The notes: a model not told the origin generated them from the sequence alone. A DNA stretch of 43,186 bases from Acinetobacter sp. ANC 4558 (GCF_002135375.1 NZ_NEGH01000018.1:1-43186); one strand, 5' to 3'; shown: positions 9,751 to 20,052, counted from the first letter of the stretch. Program-made: numbers and translations.

Positions 9751-10245
9751 ATGCTAAACAAAATAACGATATTAACGTTGATTATTACAACACTCACCAT
9801 AACACCAACATTCGCTCAGACTGAATTATCGATAGGGAAAAAACTGAGTCCTGCACAGCTTTCCAAACTGAAAGGATTTAATCTAAAATTAGGTGATCAA
9901 TCATTTAAAGTGATTACAGAACAACAGAATATTAAAGAAAAACAAATCAAAGGAACAACGACCAACGCTCTATCTAAAACATTGATTGCAAATACCAATG
10001 GTGTGCTTGGTGTAAGTGAAAACCTCATTCTCATTGCGAGAGTACCTCCTAACCAAGTTCGCTCAGTTACACAGAATATTATTCATGCAGCAATTTCTAC
10101 AAAATTTTATGATCACCTTGAAGTGAGTTCTTTACAGTTTCAAACCTTTAATCAAACCATTACCGCCTATAATGAATTGGTAAAATTATTTCCCCAAGCA
10201 GAAGTCAGCATCCCGATTAAGTTTAGTGAACCATCCCCACGTTAA
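9751..10245 (+). CDS. Small exported protein encoded with the S8 protease, unknown function
   Basis: This 164-residue protein has a clear Sec signal peptide (cleavage after TFAQ, about residue 23). The mature part has alternating charged and hydrophobic stretches and no cysteines. I recognise no family. It begins ten bases after the protease frame with its own AGGAAG ribosome binding site, and a strong terminator follows, so the two form a two-gene operon. The C-terminal half has a plausible alpha/beta pattern like that of peptidase propeptides and their stand-alone inhibitors. A role as chaperone or inhibitor of the protease is inference only. The frame is intact even though the protease is interrupted. 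Confidence 0.7.
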   Translation: MLNKITILTLIITTLTITPTFAQTELSIGKKLSPAQLSKLKGFNLKLGDQSFKVITEQQNIKEKQIKGTTTNALSKTLIANTNGVLGVSENLILIARVPPNQVRSVTQNIIHAAISTKFYDHLEVSSLQFQTFNQTITAYNELVKLFPQAEVSIPIKFSEPSPR

Positions 10246-10251
10246 ACAAAT

Positions 10252-10285
10252 CTGTATAGAAGTAATGGCTTCTATACAGTATTTA
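10252..10285 (+). terminator. Rho-independent terminator of the protease operon
   Basis: A perfect 11-bp stem (10252-10262 with 10269-10279) with a six-base loop is followed by TATTTATT. It lies seven bases beyond the stop of the exported-protein gene. Confidence 0.8.
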
Positions 10286-10427
10286 TTCATTCACATATAA
10301 ACTATTCAGATCAGTATATCGACCAATTTAAAGTTCATTAAAAGAAATTAATTTCACTTTTAGTTCGAAAAATTTGTTCTCTAGAAATGATGATGGTAAA
10401 TTGTCAATTTTCCCGATGGAATAGGTC

Positions 10428-11126
10428 ATGCATGCAATTATTTTAGATACTGAAACCCATTCATTAAATGGACTACCGATCGAAATTGCCTACGCCCCTA
10501 TTCAAATTCATGATGCGAAACTCACCTTAGATAAATCACGATTATTTGACCAGTTGTATCAAGTGAATGAACCAATTTCATTTGCTGCTATGGCTGTTCA
10601 TCATATTTTAGAGTCTGACTTAACAGATAAACCACTCTATTCAAGCTTTCAACTTCCAGCAGAAACTCAATATATTATTGGTCATAATGTAGATTACGAT
10701 ATTCGAACCATTGAAAAATGTGGCGTAGATATATCTCCAATCAAAGCAATTTGTACTTTAGCCCTTGCTCGCAAAGTCTGGCCAGATGCCGAAGCACATA
10801 ATATTTCTGCTTTAATTTATATGATCAGTAAAGGTAGTGAAAAAGCACGTGAAATGATTCGTAAAGCTCACCGAGCAGATATGGACATTATTTTAACTGC
10901 CAATATTCTAATGCATATTATTCATCACCTAAAAATTAATAGTATTGAAGCATTATTTGAAGCTTCTGAAGATGCAAGAATTCCACGAGTCGTAAATTTT
11001 GGTAAACACAAAGGAACTCAAATTATAGATTTACCACCAGACTATATTCAATGGTTATTACGCCAAGAAGAACTTGATCCATATTTGCGTAAAGCACTTG
11101 AAAACACCGCAATCACAACTTTATAA
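10428..11126 (+). CDS. exoX: 3'-5' exonuclease of the DnaQ/ExoX type with C-terminal DUF3820-like domain
   Basis: The 232-residue protein opens with the DEDD exonuclease motif I, Asp7 and Glu9 in LDTETHS. Motif II follows in IIGHNVDYDIRTIE, and motif III is the His/Asp pair in HRADMDI. The last 45 residues (VVNFGKHKGTQI onward, with YIQWLL) are the short DUF3820-type domain often found attached to such nucleases. E. coli ExoX, which degrades DNA 3' to 5' in repair, is of similar size. The symbol is by family resemblance. An alternative is a broader PolC/DnaQ-like 3'-5' exonuclease of unknown substrate. It is monocistronic and convergent with the next gene. Confidence 0.85.
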   Translation: MHAIILDTETHSLNGLPIEIAYAPIQIHDAKLTLDKSRLFDQLYQVNEPISFAAMAVHHILESDLTDKPLYSSFQLPAETQYIIGHNVDYDIRTIEKCGVDISPIKAICTLALARKVWPDAEAHNISALIYMISKGSEKAREMIRKAHRADMDIILTANILMHIIHHLKINSIEALFEASEDARIPRVVNFGKHKGTQIIDLPPDYIQWLLRQEELDPYLRKALENTAITTL

Positions 11127-11149
11127 ATTTCTCATAATTTTACAACCTA

Positions 11150-11180
11150 ACTTCAGCACTTAGAACAAAAGTGCTGAAGT
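11150..11180. terminator. Convergent hairpin terminator
   Basis: A perfect 12-bp stem (11150-11161 with 11169-11180) sits midway between two converging genes. T tracts are weak on both sides, so termination strength is uncertain. Confidence 0.6.
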
Positions 11181-11196
11181 CATGTAATTACTTCAT

Positions 11197-12900
11197 TTAT
11201 ACCGCAAGCCACTTAGCCACTTTAGCTTGATCATTGATCGTCAATTCAACTGTGGTCAGCTCAACGCCCCCAGCGACAACATCAAACTGCATTAATTCAT
11301 GATTACGGAATGCAAAAATAGTGAATGTTCCCTGTTTTTTTGCATATTGCTCTAAAAGCTTTGTTGTCGCTTTTATCCCATCAATTGCAATAATCGTATC
11401 ATTTGCTGAAAGACCAGCTTGCGCTGCTGTTCCATCACGGCGTACTTGTTGAATAAATACACCCTCTGGTTTATCTATAGCTTTCAGACCAAATGCTAAC
11501 GATTTTTCATCTTTGAGTACATACTGAATACCAAACTCTGGAAATAATTGATCTAACGGTAGCTCATCCGTGGTATTCACGAGATGGTTAATTTGTTCAA
11601 GCCATTGATCACCTGTCAATTCATTACATAATTCATAAATTGTACGCTCATGTACCTGAATACCATTTTGTGCATTTTCATAAAGCCGACGCAGTAAAGC
11701 ATCTAAACTTGAACCACGTAAACGTAATCCTAAGTCTAAGCATAAAGCAACTAAACAACCTTTATTATAGTAACTAGTGCCAGCATGGTTAGAATTCTCA
11801 TCTTGACGATAAAATTTTATCCAAGCATCAAAACTAGATTCAGCAACTGTTTGAATATTCCGTCCAGGATTCTGTAAATAACGGTCAAGTTGCGCTTTTA
11901 ATAATTTCAAATAGGCGTCCTGCGGAATCACACCACTTCGAAGAAGAATCAGATCATCATAATAAGATGTAAAACCCTCAAAAATCCAAAGTAATGATGT
12001 ATATCCTTCTTTATTTAAATCATAATTTACAAAATTTTCTGGTCGAATAAATTTGACCAACCATGAATGAAAGTATTCATGGCTACATAAACCTAAAAAT
12101 CGTTGATAATTTTCCGAAGGCTCTACAGGCTCATTTGCTTGTGGTAAATCATCGCGCGGCGTAATTAAACTTGTACTGTTTGGATGCTCCAAGCCACCAT
12201 AACTATTCGCTGTCGCCATCGTCATAAAGGTATAATCTTGAAAAGGTGCAGAACCAAATAATGAAATTTCAGTCGCACAAATTTTTTCTAAATCATGTTT
12301 CATTCGCTCTACGTTCATTGAATGCTTACCAGACACGACAAACTCATGTGGAATATCATTCGCTATAAAGCTAAACCGAGTTTGATCTGCTAGCTCAAAA
12401 GGTGAATCAATGAGTTCAGCATAATGTTCTGCATATAATGTAAAACGTCCTTTGACCAAACTTTTAGACTTCAAACCGGTTGCCAATTGAAATGACTTTA
12501 ATTCTTCTGGTAAAAATATCTCTGCTTCAATCGCTTTAGATTCTTGTCCTTCTAAGCCCAAACAAACACATGCGGGATTCACATAAAGTCGATTCTGATC
12601 TACATAGGCACCACGTACCGAAAGATCATATGCGTAAACATCATATTCAACCGTAATTAACTCATGATCCGTATTGAATAAACGCCACTTATTTTTTTCA
12701 AACTTTTGAATTTTTAGTACGCGTCCTGCTTCATCATACGCTTTTACACCTTCAATGTGCTTTGAAAATTCACGGATAAGATAGCTTCCTGGGATCCAGG
12801 TGGGTAATGATAATACTTGAGTTGGATCGGCCAAAAAACGTAAAGTGACATGTATTAGATGTTGACGATAATCGTCAAATTCGATTTGATAATGCAACAT
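11197..12900 (-). CDS. M61-family metallopeptidase (glycyl aminopeptidase-like) with PDZ domain
   Basis: The protein of 567 residues has the M61 layout. An N-terminal beta-rich domain contains LPTWIPGSYLIREF. The catalytic domain has the zinc motif HEYFH at residues 274-278, and the third ligand is expected in the FEGFTSYYDD segment. A C-terminal PDZ domain follows (GVFIQQVRRDGTAAQAGL region). Family members cleave N-terminal glycine or alanine residues. I place the start at ATG 12900 (MLHYQIEF), where the conserved family sequence begins. The longer frame to TTG 12990 adds 30 residues with a hydrophobic stretch but no good ribosome binding site. The real start is therefore uncertain, and with it whether the protein is exported. 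Confidence 0.9.
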   Translation of the reverse strand: MLHYQIEFDDYRQHLIHVTLRFLADPTQVLSLPTWIPGSYLIREFSKHIEGVKAYDEAGRVLKIQKFEKNKWRLFNTDHELITVEYDVYAYDLSVRGAYVDQNRLYVNPACVCLGLEGQESKAIEAEIFLPEELKSFQLATGLKSKSLVKGRFTLYAEHYAELIDSPFELADQTRFSFIANDIPHEFVVSGKHSMNVERMKHDLEKICATEISLFGSAPFQDYTFMTMATANSYGGLEHPNSTSLITPRDDLPQANEPVEPSENYQRFLGLCSHEYFHSWLVKFIRPENFVNYDLNKEGYTSLLWIFEGFTSYYDDLILLRSGVIPQDAYLKLLKAQLDRYLQNPGRNIQTVAESSFDAWIKFYRQDENSNHAGTSYYNKGCLVALCLDLGLRLRGSSLDALLRRLYENAQNGIQVHERTIYELCNELTGDQWLEQINHLVNTTDELPLDQLFPEFGIQYVLKDEKSLAFGLKAIDKPEGVFIQQVRRDGTAAQAGLSANDTIIAIDGIKATTKLLEQYAKKQGTFTIFAFRNHELMQFDVVAGGVELTTVELTINDQAKVAKWLAV

Positions 12901-13080
12901 AATAGACAATACAAAATAATCAATAAAACTTAATGAGTAGCTTATCATTTTTTTGATCTTAGAATGCTGAATTGTCTTAAAAGACAGCAAATTTGACTAG
13001 TCAGAAAATAAAAAAAAGCATAGCATGCTATCCAACAACACACAGCATAGTCATGGACTTGACAATACTAAGGAATCCCT

Positions 13081-14394
13081 TTGAAAGCGCTCATTTACGT
13101 CATCGCAGTATTCAGTCTTTTTTTCAGCCATCTGAGTCATGCTAGCTTATTAAATATTATGCCTGAATCAGTTGAAGCAGAATCTTGGATCATTTTAGAT
13201 CCACAATCTGGTCAAGTTATTGCAGAGCATAATAGTCACGTTCAACGTGCCCCTGCATCCATGACAAAAATGATGGTTGCCTATATTGCTTTGAAAGAAA
13301 TTGAGGCGGGTCGATTATCAAAAAATGAAGTGATTACAGCAACACCTGTCGTTAATACCGTACAGTGGGATGAATCTCAAATGTATCTTAAACCTGGAGA
13401 GCTAATTACTGTTGATCAACTGCTTGCAGGATTGATTGTCATGTCTGCAAATGATGCAGCAGTGACCTTGGCTGAACGTATTTCTGGAAGTGTTCCTGCA
13501 TTTTTACAGCGTATGAATCAAGAAGCTCAAACCTTAGGGATGAAAAACTCTCATTTTTCAAATCCTGCTGGTGTTACCATGCCTGATCATTATTCTTCAG
13601 CGCATGATATGGCTTTATTAGGTCAAGCAGTGACCATACATACACCAGAATATTTACATTATTCAATCATGCCAAGTTTTAACTATAATCACAGATTTCA
13701 TCGAGCAACAAATTTAGTCTTAAAATTAGATCCAAGTGTAGATGGTTTAAAAACTGGTTTTACCAAAGCAGCAGGTTATAATCTCGCACTGACCGCACAT
13801 CGTCCTACAGCAAACCCAGAAATGCCTGATCGTCGATTAATTGTGGTGGTGATGGGAACAAAAAATGCCCTGAAACGTGCTGAAATAGCACATCAACTCT
13901 TAGATCTTGCTTATGTTTATACTCGTGATGAGGTTGTTATTAAAAATAAACAATTGATCGCCGAGCTTCCTGTCATTAAGTCAACTTTAAAAATGTTCAA
14001 AGTTGAAACTGATCAGCCTAAAATTGTGACTGCATCACTTTATGGTTCAAACAATCCCATCGATCTAACTAGTTATAACATAAAAGATCAACGTATTATG
14101 ACCAGTATTGATGGACAAGTTACTGCAATTGATCCTCTGCAAGAAACTAAAACAAATGTGAATATTAAACTAAACCAAAAAGAACTTGTTGCACCTCTTG
14201 CGCAAGTCATGAAATTAGTCACGATTGATGTCTACCAAAATAATCAGTTACTTAAAGCAATTGAAATTGTCCAAGATGTAAATATCACAGAAGCAACACT
14301 TTGGGATCGAATCTTATTTTGGTTCTCAAATCTATTTTCTTTTAACTCACAAGACCATCAAATAGATCATAAAAATCATTCGGCCTCTTCTTAA
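13081..14394 (+). CDS. dacC: D-alanyl-D-alanine carboxypeptidase (PBP5/6 type)
   Basis: This low-molecular-weight penicillin-binding protein trims the terminal D-Ala from peptidoglycan pentapeptides in the periplasm. It has a signal peptide (first 21 residues, ending HASL). The penicillin-binding motifs are SMTK at Ser60-Lys63, SAN at Ser122-Asn124 and KTG at 224-226. A C-terminal beta domain follows, then an amphipathic tail with WDRILFWFSNLF that would attach to the inner membrane. The start is TTG 13081, supported by AAGGA seven bases before and by the signal peptide beginning at once. At 437 residues it is somewhat longer than E. coli PBP5. Acinetobacter annotations use dacC for this gene; dacA would be equivalent. 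Confidence 0.93.
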   Translation: MKALIYVIAVFSLFFSHLSHASLLNIMPESVEAESWIILDPQSGQVIAEHNSHVQRAPASMTKMMVAYIALKEIEAGRLSKNEVITATPVVNTVQWDESQMYLKPGELITVDQLLAGLIVMSANDAAVTLAERISGSVPAFLQRMNQEAQTLGMKNSHFSNPAGVTMPDHYSSAHDMALLGQAVTIHTPEYLHYSIMPSFNYNHRFHRATNLVLKLDPSVDGLKTGFTKAAGYNLALTAHRPTANPEMPDRRLIVVVMGTKNALKRAEIAHQLLDLAYVYTRDEVVIKNKQLIAELPVIKSTLKMFKVETDQPKIVTASLYGSNNPIDLTSYNIKDQRIMTSIDGQVTAIDPLQETKTNVNIKLNQKELVAPLAQVMKLVTIDVYQNNQLLKAIEIVQDVNITEATLWDRILFWFSNLFSFNSQDHQIDHKNHSASS

Positions 14395-14396
14395 TA

Positions 14397-14425
14397 AATA
14401 AGGAAGCCATTCTAGCTTCCTTATT
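14397..14425 (+). terminator. First hairpin after the DD-carboxypeptidase gene
   Basis: A perfect 11-bp stem (14397-14407 with 14415-14425) with a seven-base loop starts just beyond the stop codon. The T tract is short. Confidence 0.65.
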
Positions 14426-14449
14426 ATTGAACAGCTTTCTATATTTAAG

Positions 14450-14489
14450 TTAGGCCTTGAATCCCCCACTATTCAAAGCCTAATTTTTT
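14450..14489 (+). terminator. Second, stronger rho-independent terminator
   Basis: A 13-bp stem (14450-14462 with 14471-14483, one mismatch) is followed by six T. It lies 25 bases after the first hairpin, giving a tandem terminator. Confidence 0.8.
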
Positions 14490-14867
14490 CATGCATATAC
14501 ACTGCATATTCTTTTAATGCTTTACAGTTTACCTTTTTTCAATCTCATCTGATGTCACTATTCTTGATAATGATATAGATAAAAATAACTTTAAATATAT
14601 TTTATAAATAGAACCTTCTTTTATTGTTTTTAATCCTATTTTGATCATTTAGCAAGCATTTTCTCTTTCGAAAATCCGTTTCCCTTTTAACTTTATATAA
14701 CTATTTATCCATTAAGTTTAATCTTTTCAAACACATTCTTTATTCATCCTTCCTATTCTTATACATTTATCGATGTTTCTTTCTATAGATGAATGAAAGT
14801 TCTTCCGCCCAAACAGGCTAAAATAAGCTAAAATACTCGATTGCATTATCGCTTTTGGAAAATCTAC
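14490..14867. other. Gene-free, AT-rich spacer before rlmKL
   Basis: About 380 bases with no convincing open frame, RNA gene or repeat. It must contain the rlmKL promoter, but no pair of boxes stands out. Confidence 0.5.
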
Positions 14868-17072
14868 ATGACATCAAAGCCACGTCTTTCTACGTATTGG
14901 GTAACCTGTGCAGTAGGACTTGAAGCCCTACTTCAAGAAGAATTACAAGGTTTAGGCATTCAAGAAATTGAGGTTTTTCCTGGTCGTTTAGTTTTCAAAG
15001 GTACTTTAGAAAATGCTTACCGCATTTGTATGTGGTCTCGCCTTGCATCGCGTGTTCTTCTTCCAATTCATACGTATGCTTTAGAACATAGTCATGATGC
15101 TCGCGATGTGGCCGAAGAACTTTATGAAGGAGCGATCAGCTTTGATTGGTCACTTATTTTTGCGCCACAAAGTACTTTTGCCATCCGACTGCATGTAGAA
15201 CGCGATATTATGGTCAATACACAATTTGCCACTTTACGTGTCAAAGATGGTGTCGTTGACTCTTTTATGGAAGCTGTAGGTCGCCGCCCGAGTATTGATA
15301 CGAAGCAACCTGAAATTACAATGTATGTATTAGCAGGTAAAACTCAGCATACCTATTGTTTAGATCTATCTGGAGATTCTCTGCATAAACGTGGTTATCG
15401 TCGTTACATGACAGATGCACCTATCAAAGAAAACCTAGCAGCAGCGATTTTACAAAAAGCGAAACTTAAAAATATTCAGCCCGATATTATCTTAGACCCA
15501 ATGTGTGGCTCTGGAACATTTATTATTGAATCATTGATGATTTTAACTGATCGTGCACCTGGTTTAGTGCGTCGTTTTGGTTTTAATGGCTGGAATGGTC
15601 ACGATCATGACTTATGGATGGGTATTAAAGCTGAAGCTGCTGAAAGACACCAAACTGCTCTCACTCAATCGCTACCAAAGTTTTATGCTTTTGATGCTGA
15701 TTGGGAAGCAATCAAAGCAACAAAACAAAATGTGATTGCAGCAGGTTTTGAAAATTTACTCGATCATATTCAAATAGAAGAACGTACACTTGCAGATTGG
15801 CCAAATTTTCAAGCAGAAGGTCAAAAGGCCTTTATCGTAACCAACCCACCGTATGGTGAACGTTTAGGTGAAAAGGCATCTAATCGCTCTTTATATTTAG
15901 GTTTATCTGCACTTTTACAAAAAAGTTTCCCAAATCAAACTGCAGCCGTAATTGCAGCACAAATTGAACAAGCTGATGTACTCGCATTTAGTGATCCACA
16001 AACTTTACGTTTAATGAATGGTAAATTACCAATTTATACGCGTATTGGAAAAATCAAACCTGTTACGATTATCCGTCCATTCTTAGAAAATTGGCAACCT
16101 CAGCAATTTGAAGCGATTGAAGGTGCTGAAGACTTTACCAATCGTTTGCAAAAAAATATGCAAACCTTGAAAAAATGGGCGGTAAAAGACCATATTTATT
16201 GCTTACGTTTATACGATGCTGATTTACCTGATTTTAATGTCGCAGTCGATTTATATGGTGATCGCTTACATGTACAAGAATATGCACCACCAAAAACAAT
16301 TGATCCCGAAAAAGCCAAAAAACGCTTTAATTTAGCACTTGCTGCTATTCGTGCTGTCACTGGGTTAGGTCGCGATGCAATTTTCATTAAAACCCGTGCT
16401 CGCCAAGAAGGCAAATCACAGTACACCAAACAAAGTACCGCATCTAAACGATTTATTGTTCAAGAAGGCAAAGCCAAAATTCTTGTCAACTTAACAGATT
16501 ATTTAGATACAGGATTATTTCTTGATCATCGCCAAATGCGCCTCCGTATTGCAGAAGAAGCAAAAGGAAAGCATTTTCTAAACTTATATAGTTATACCTC
16601 AACAGCAAGCTTACATGCTGCATTAGGTGGAGCTGCAAGTACAACAAGTGTTGATCTTTCTAATACTTATCTAAATTGGTCTAAAGAAAACTTTGTTTTA
16701 AATGGTTTAACTGTCGATCACCCAGATGAACAGCATCAGTTCTTTGCCAGTGATTGCTTTGAATGGTTAAAAGAAGGTCATGAACAATATGATCTTATTT
16801 TTATTGACCCACCAACTTTCTCAAACTCCAAAAAGTTTCATGGTACTTTTGATATACAACGTGATCACATTTCATTACTCAAACGTGCAATGAATCGCCT
16901 TACAACTGAAGGAACCTTATATTTCTCAAATAACTATCGTGGTTTTGAGATGGATGAGGAAATTGAAGCAATGTTTGATGTCAAAGAAATTAGCAATGAA
17001 ACGATTGGGCTAGATTTCAAACGAAATCAAAAAATTCACCGCGCGTGGAAAATTACACATTATCCAATTTAA
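14868..17072 (+). CDS. rlmKL: Bifunctional 23S rRNA methyltransferase RlmKL
   Basis: RlmKL is a fusion of two SAM-dependent enzymes that make m2G2445 (RlmL) and m7G2069 (RlmK) in 23S rRNA. The order here is a THUMP domain (about residues 55-165), then the RlmL domain with DPMCGSGTF and the catalytic TNPPYGERLG. The RlmK domain follows with VDLSNTYLNWSKEN and IDPPTFSNSKKF. The length of 734 residues is close to the 702 of E. coli. I chose ATG 14868 (MTSKPRL) over the TTG at 14841, because the conserved N-terminus WVTCAVGLEALL begins a few residues later and GGA stands upstream. The gene stands alone between terminators. Confidence 0.96.
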   Translation: MTSKPRLSTYWVTCAVGLEALLQEELQGLGIQEIEVFPGRLVFKGTLENAYRICMWSRLASRVLLPIHTYALEHSHDARDVAEELYEGAISFDWSLIFAPQSTFAIRLHVERDIMVNTQFATLRVKDGVVDSFMEAVGRRPSIDTKQPEITMYVLAGKTQHTYCLDLSGDSLHKRGYRRYMTDAPIKENLAAAILQKAKLKNIQPDIILDPMCGSGTFIIESLMILTDRAPGLVRRFGFNGWNGHDHDLWMGIKAEAAERHQTALTQSLPKFYAFDADWEAIKATKQNVIAAGFENLLDHIQIEERTLADWPNFQAEGQKAFIVTNPPYGERLGEKASNRSLYLGLSALLQKSFPNQTAAVIAAQIEQADVLAFSDPQTLRLMNGKLPIYTRIGKIKPVTIIRPFLENWQPQQFEAIEGAEDFTNRLQKNMQTLKKWAVKDHIYCLRLYDADLPDFNVAVDLYGDRLHVQEYAPPKTIDPEKAKKRFNLALAAIRAVTGLGRDAIFIKTRARQEGKSQYTKQSTASKRFIVQEGKAKILVNLTDYLDTGLFLDHRQMRLRIAEEAKGKHFLNLYSYTSTASLHAALGGAASTTSVDLSNTYLNWSKENFVLNGLTVDHPDEQHQFFASDCFEWLKEGHEQYDLIFIDPPTFSNSKKFHGTFDIQRDHISLLKRAMNRLTTEGTLYFSNNYRGFEMDEEIEAMFDVKEISNETIGLDFKRNQKIHRAWKITHYPI

Positions 17073-17108
17073 ACACCATTTCACATATTCCTTCGCATCT
17101 TTTTAACA

Positions 17109-17140
17109 TAAAAAAACCTAGCCAAAGCTAGGTTTTTTTA
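17109..17140. terminator. Bidirectional terminator between rlmKL and clpB
   Basis: A 12-bp stem (17111-17122 with 17127-17138), loop CAAA, has an A tract on the left and a T tract on the right. It serves both converging genes. Confidence 0.9.
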
Positions 17141-17147
17141 TGTTTTA

Positions 17148-19727
17148 TCAACTTAGTTTTACTTTATCAAAAACTAAATGACCATTTTCAGATTTAATCA
17201 GAATATTATCACCCGTTATAAAATCACCAGCTAAAATTTTCTGAGCCAATGTATTTTCAATTTGTTGCTGAATTGCGCGTTTCAAAGGTCGTGCGCCATA
17301 AATAGGATCGAAACCAGCATCAACAATTTGGTCAAATGCACTATCATCAATACTTAAGCTCATCTCTTTTTCACTTAAGCGTGAACGTAAACGTTCAAGT
17401 TGAATGTCAGCAATACCGCGAATTTGCGCTTTTTGAAGTGAATGGAAAATCACAAGTTCATCAATACGATTTACAAATTCTGGGCGGAAATGCTGTCCGA
17501 CCGCACTCATGACGACTGTACGTATCTCATCATCGGTTGCACTTTCTCCCAATTCACGAACATCTTGTGAACCAAGGTTAGAAGTCATAACAATCACTGT
17601 ATTCTTAAAATCAACGACACGACCTTGAGAATCCGTTAAACGACCATCATCCAAAACCTGCAATAAAATATTAAACACATCTGGATGTGCTTTTTCGACT
17701 TCATCAAATAGCACAACACTATAGGGCTTACGACGAACTGCTTCTGTGAGTAATCCACCTTCTTCATAACCCACATAACCAGGAGGTGCCCCAACTAAAC
17801 GGCTGACTGAATGTTTTTCCATAAATTCTGACATATCGATGCGAATCATGGCGTCATCACTATCAAACAAGAAGTTTGCCAATGCTTTCGTAAGCTCAGT
17901 TTTACCCACTCCTGTTGGACCTAAAAACAAAAATGATCCACTTGGTCGATTCGGATCTGACAATCCTGCACGCGAGCGACGTACTGCATTCGATACAGCA
18001 ACAACTGCTTCATTTTGCCCAACAACACGGTTATGTAAAAAGTCTTCCATATGAAGGAGCTTCTCACGTTCACCTTGCATCATTTTGGCAACAGGAATTC
18101 CAGTTGCAGCGCTAACGACTTCTGCAATTTCATTATCTGTTACTTTATTACGTAAAAGTTTCGGTTCCTCTTTTTCTTCAACAACCTCTTCTTCACTTAA
18201 ACGCTTTTCAAGTTCTGGAATAACACCATATTGCAACCGTGCCATTTCCGCTAAATCGTTATCGCGTTGTGCTTTTTGCATCGCAATACGCGCCTGATCC
18301 AATTCAGCTTGAGTTTGTTGATCACCTTGAACTAACCGCTTTTCAGCAATCCAGACTTCCTCTAAATCACTATATTCACGCTCGACTTCAGAAATCTGTT
18401 TTTCTAAATGACTAACTTCAGCTTTACTTCCCGCATCTTCATCTTTTTTTACCGCTTCAAGTTGCAGTTTCAATTGAATAAGGCGACGTTCAAGTTTATC
18501 TAAAGGTTCAGGCTTAGAATCTAGCTCCATTTTAATACGTGAAGCAGCTTCATCAATTAAATCAATCGCTTTATCGGGTAATTGACGATCTGTAATATAA
18601 CGATGTGACATTTTAGCAGCGGCAATAATCGCAGAATCTAAAATTTTCACTCCATGGTGTACTTCGTAACGCTCTTTTAATCCACGTAAAATTGCAATGG
18701 TATCTTCTACACTCGGTTCATCAACTTGTACTTTTTGAAAACGACGCTCTAATGCAGCATCTTTTTCAATATATTGACGATATTCATCTAAGGTTGTTGC
18801 ACCAACACAGCGTAATTCTCCTCGTGCTAGCGCTGGTTTTAACATATTACCAGCATCCATAGCACCATCACCTTTCCCTGCGCCAACAAGCGTGTGTAAC
18901 TCATCAATGAATAAGATAACTGCACCATCTTGCTTAAAAAGATCATTTAAGACTGCTTTTAAACGCTCCTCAAATTCTCCACGGTATTTTGCACCAGCCA
19001 ACAAAGAACCTAAATCTAACGATAAAACACGTTTACCTTGTAAACTTTCAGGCACCTCACGATTAATTATTCGCTGCGCTAAGCCTTCAACAATTGCTGT
19101 TTTACCAACCCCAGGCTCACCAATTAAAACAGGGTTATTCTTTGTTCGACGGGATAAAACTTGAATTGTTCGACGGATTTCATCATCACGACCGATCACA
19201 GGATCTAGTTTTCCTGCAGCTGCACGCTCTGTTAAATCAATCGTATATTTATTGAGTGAATCACGTTGGTCTTCATGATTATTACTCATCACTTTTTCAT
19301 CACCTCGAACTTTATTTATTACTAGTTTTAACCGATCTGCTGTTACGCCAACGCTATTTAAAATAGTTTTAGTCGCACCCACTTCAGCTAACGCTAAAAT
19401 CACCCAATCTGTCGATAAAAACTCATCTCCTGCTTTTTGCGCAAAGCTATCTGCTAAATTTAAAGCTTTAACTGCATCTGGACTTAAATGAATATCACCT
19501 GTTGGCGTTGCTAATGTTGGTGCATCTTGTAACGCTTGATTTAATTTGCTTTGTAAATCTCTTAAATTTGCACCCGCTTGCTGCAACAAACTGATATTAG
19601 AAGCTTCCTCCATCAATATAGTGAGAAGATGAATTCCCTCTATTGCAGTATGGTCTTTGCTCATTGCTAACGATTGAGCATCGGAGAGAGATTGTTGCAG
19701 GCGATTTGTAAACTTTTCAAAACGCAT
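17148..19727 (-). CDS. clpB: ATP-dependent disaggregase ClpB
   Basis: ClpB is the Hsp100 hexamer that, with DnaK, pulls proteins out of aggregates. All parts are present in 859 residues: the N-terminal double Clp repeat, AAA-1 with Walker A GEPGVGKT and the pore loop GAKYRGEF, the coiled-coil M domain, AAA-2 with GPTGVGKT, and the C-terminal small domain. The M domain and the lack of a ClpP-binding IGL loop separate it from ClpA. ATG 19727 has an AAGGAAT site upstream. A heat-shock promoter is readable 40-70 bases before the start. Confidence 0.98.
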   Translation of the reverse strand: MRFEKFTNRLQQSLSDAQSLAMSKDHTAIEGIHLLTILMEEASNISLLQQAGANLRDLQSKLNQALQDAPTLATPTGDIHLSPDAVKALNLADSFAQKAGDEFLSTDWVILALAEVGATKTILNSVGVTADRLKLVINKVRGDEKVMSNNHEDQRDSLNKYTIDLTERAAAGKLDPVIGRDDEIRRTIQVLSRRTKNNPVLIGEPGVGKTAIVEGLAQRIINREVPESLQGKRVLSLDLGSLLAGAKYRGEFEERLKAVLNDLFKQDGAVILFIDELHTLVGAGKGDGAMDAGNMLKPALARGELRCVGATTLDEYRQYIEKDAALERRFQKVQVDEPSVEDTIAILRGLKERYEVHHGVKILDSAIIAAAKMSHRYITDRQLPDKAIDLIDEAASRIKMELDSKPEPLDKLERRLIQLKLQLEAVKKDEDAGSKAEVSHLEKQISEVEREYSDLEEVWIAEKRLVQGDQQTQAELDQARIAMQKAQRDNDLAEMARLQYGVIPELEKRLSEEEVVEEKEEPKLLRNKVTDNEIAEVVSAATGIPVAKMMQGEREKLLHMEDFLHNRVVGQNEAVVAVSNAVRRSRAGLSDPNRPSGSFLFLGPTGVGKTELTKALANFLFDSDDAMIRIDMSEFMEKHSVSRLVGAPPGYVGYEEGGLLTEAVRRKPYSVVLFDEVEKAHPDVFNILLQVLDDGRLTDSQGRVVDFKNTVIVMTSNLGSQDVRELGESATDDEIRTVVMSAVGQHFRPEFVNRIDELVIFHSLQKAQIRGIADIQLERLRSRLSEKEMSLSIDDSAFDQIVDAGFDPIYGARPLKRAIQQQIENTLAQKILAGDFITGDNILIKSENGHLVFDKVKLS

Positions 19728-19765
19728 TCTTCTTATTCCTTACAATCAATTCTAAACATACTCAA

Positions 19766-19794
19766 TATATGGGACTAATCTATTTTTTTTCAAG
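19766..19794 (-). promoter_or_regulatory. Sigma-32 (RpoH) heat-shock promoter of clpB
   Basis: On the minus strand CTTGAAA (19794-19788) is followed after 13 bases by TCCCATAT (ending near 19767). This matches the RpoH consensus CTTGAAA / CCCCATnT closely in both boxes and in spacing. Transcription would start roughly 30 bases before clpB. Confidence 0.8.
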
Positions 19795-20052
19795 AAATTA
19801 TTTAATATTTTTCATATAGTTATTGTAATTAAATTAAGATAAACCTTAGTTATAAGATGGGTATAAAAAAAAGAATTTCAAGTCAAGCCCTACTTCCAAA
19901 TTATTCTTTACAATTTATGTTACATCCCCCACTGAATTGAAAATCTTTTACAACATAATTCATGAATAAATTTTCAATATTCCGTTTTTATCGACAAAAA
20001 AAAGGCCGATTTGTTATCGACCTGACATTTTTTACATTTCTTTACAATTTAA
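19795..20052. other. Spacer between clpB promoter and the osmC-like gene
   Basis: AT-rich sequence without an open frame. It holds the terminator of the osmC-like gene at 19995-20023. Nothing else was recognised. Confidence 0.5.
19995..20023 (-). terminator. Rho-independent terminator of the osmC-like gene
   Basis: An 8-bp stem with one G-T pair (20003-20010 with 20016-20023) is followed on the minus strand by eight T. Confidence 0.75.

Noticed and set aside
13058..13063. Perfect TTGACA before the DD-carboxypeptidase gene
   Set aside because: It lies about 20 bases from the start codon, leaving no room for a -10 box, leader and ribosome binding site.
16196..16429. Antisense open frame within rlmKL
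   Set aside because: Opposite a conserved methyltransferase domain; no independent support.
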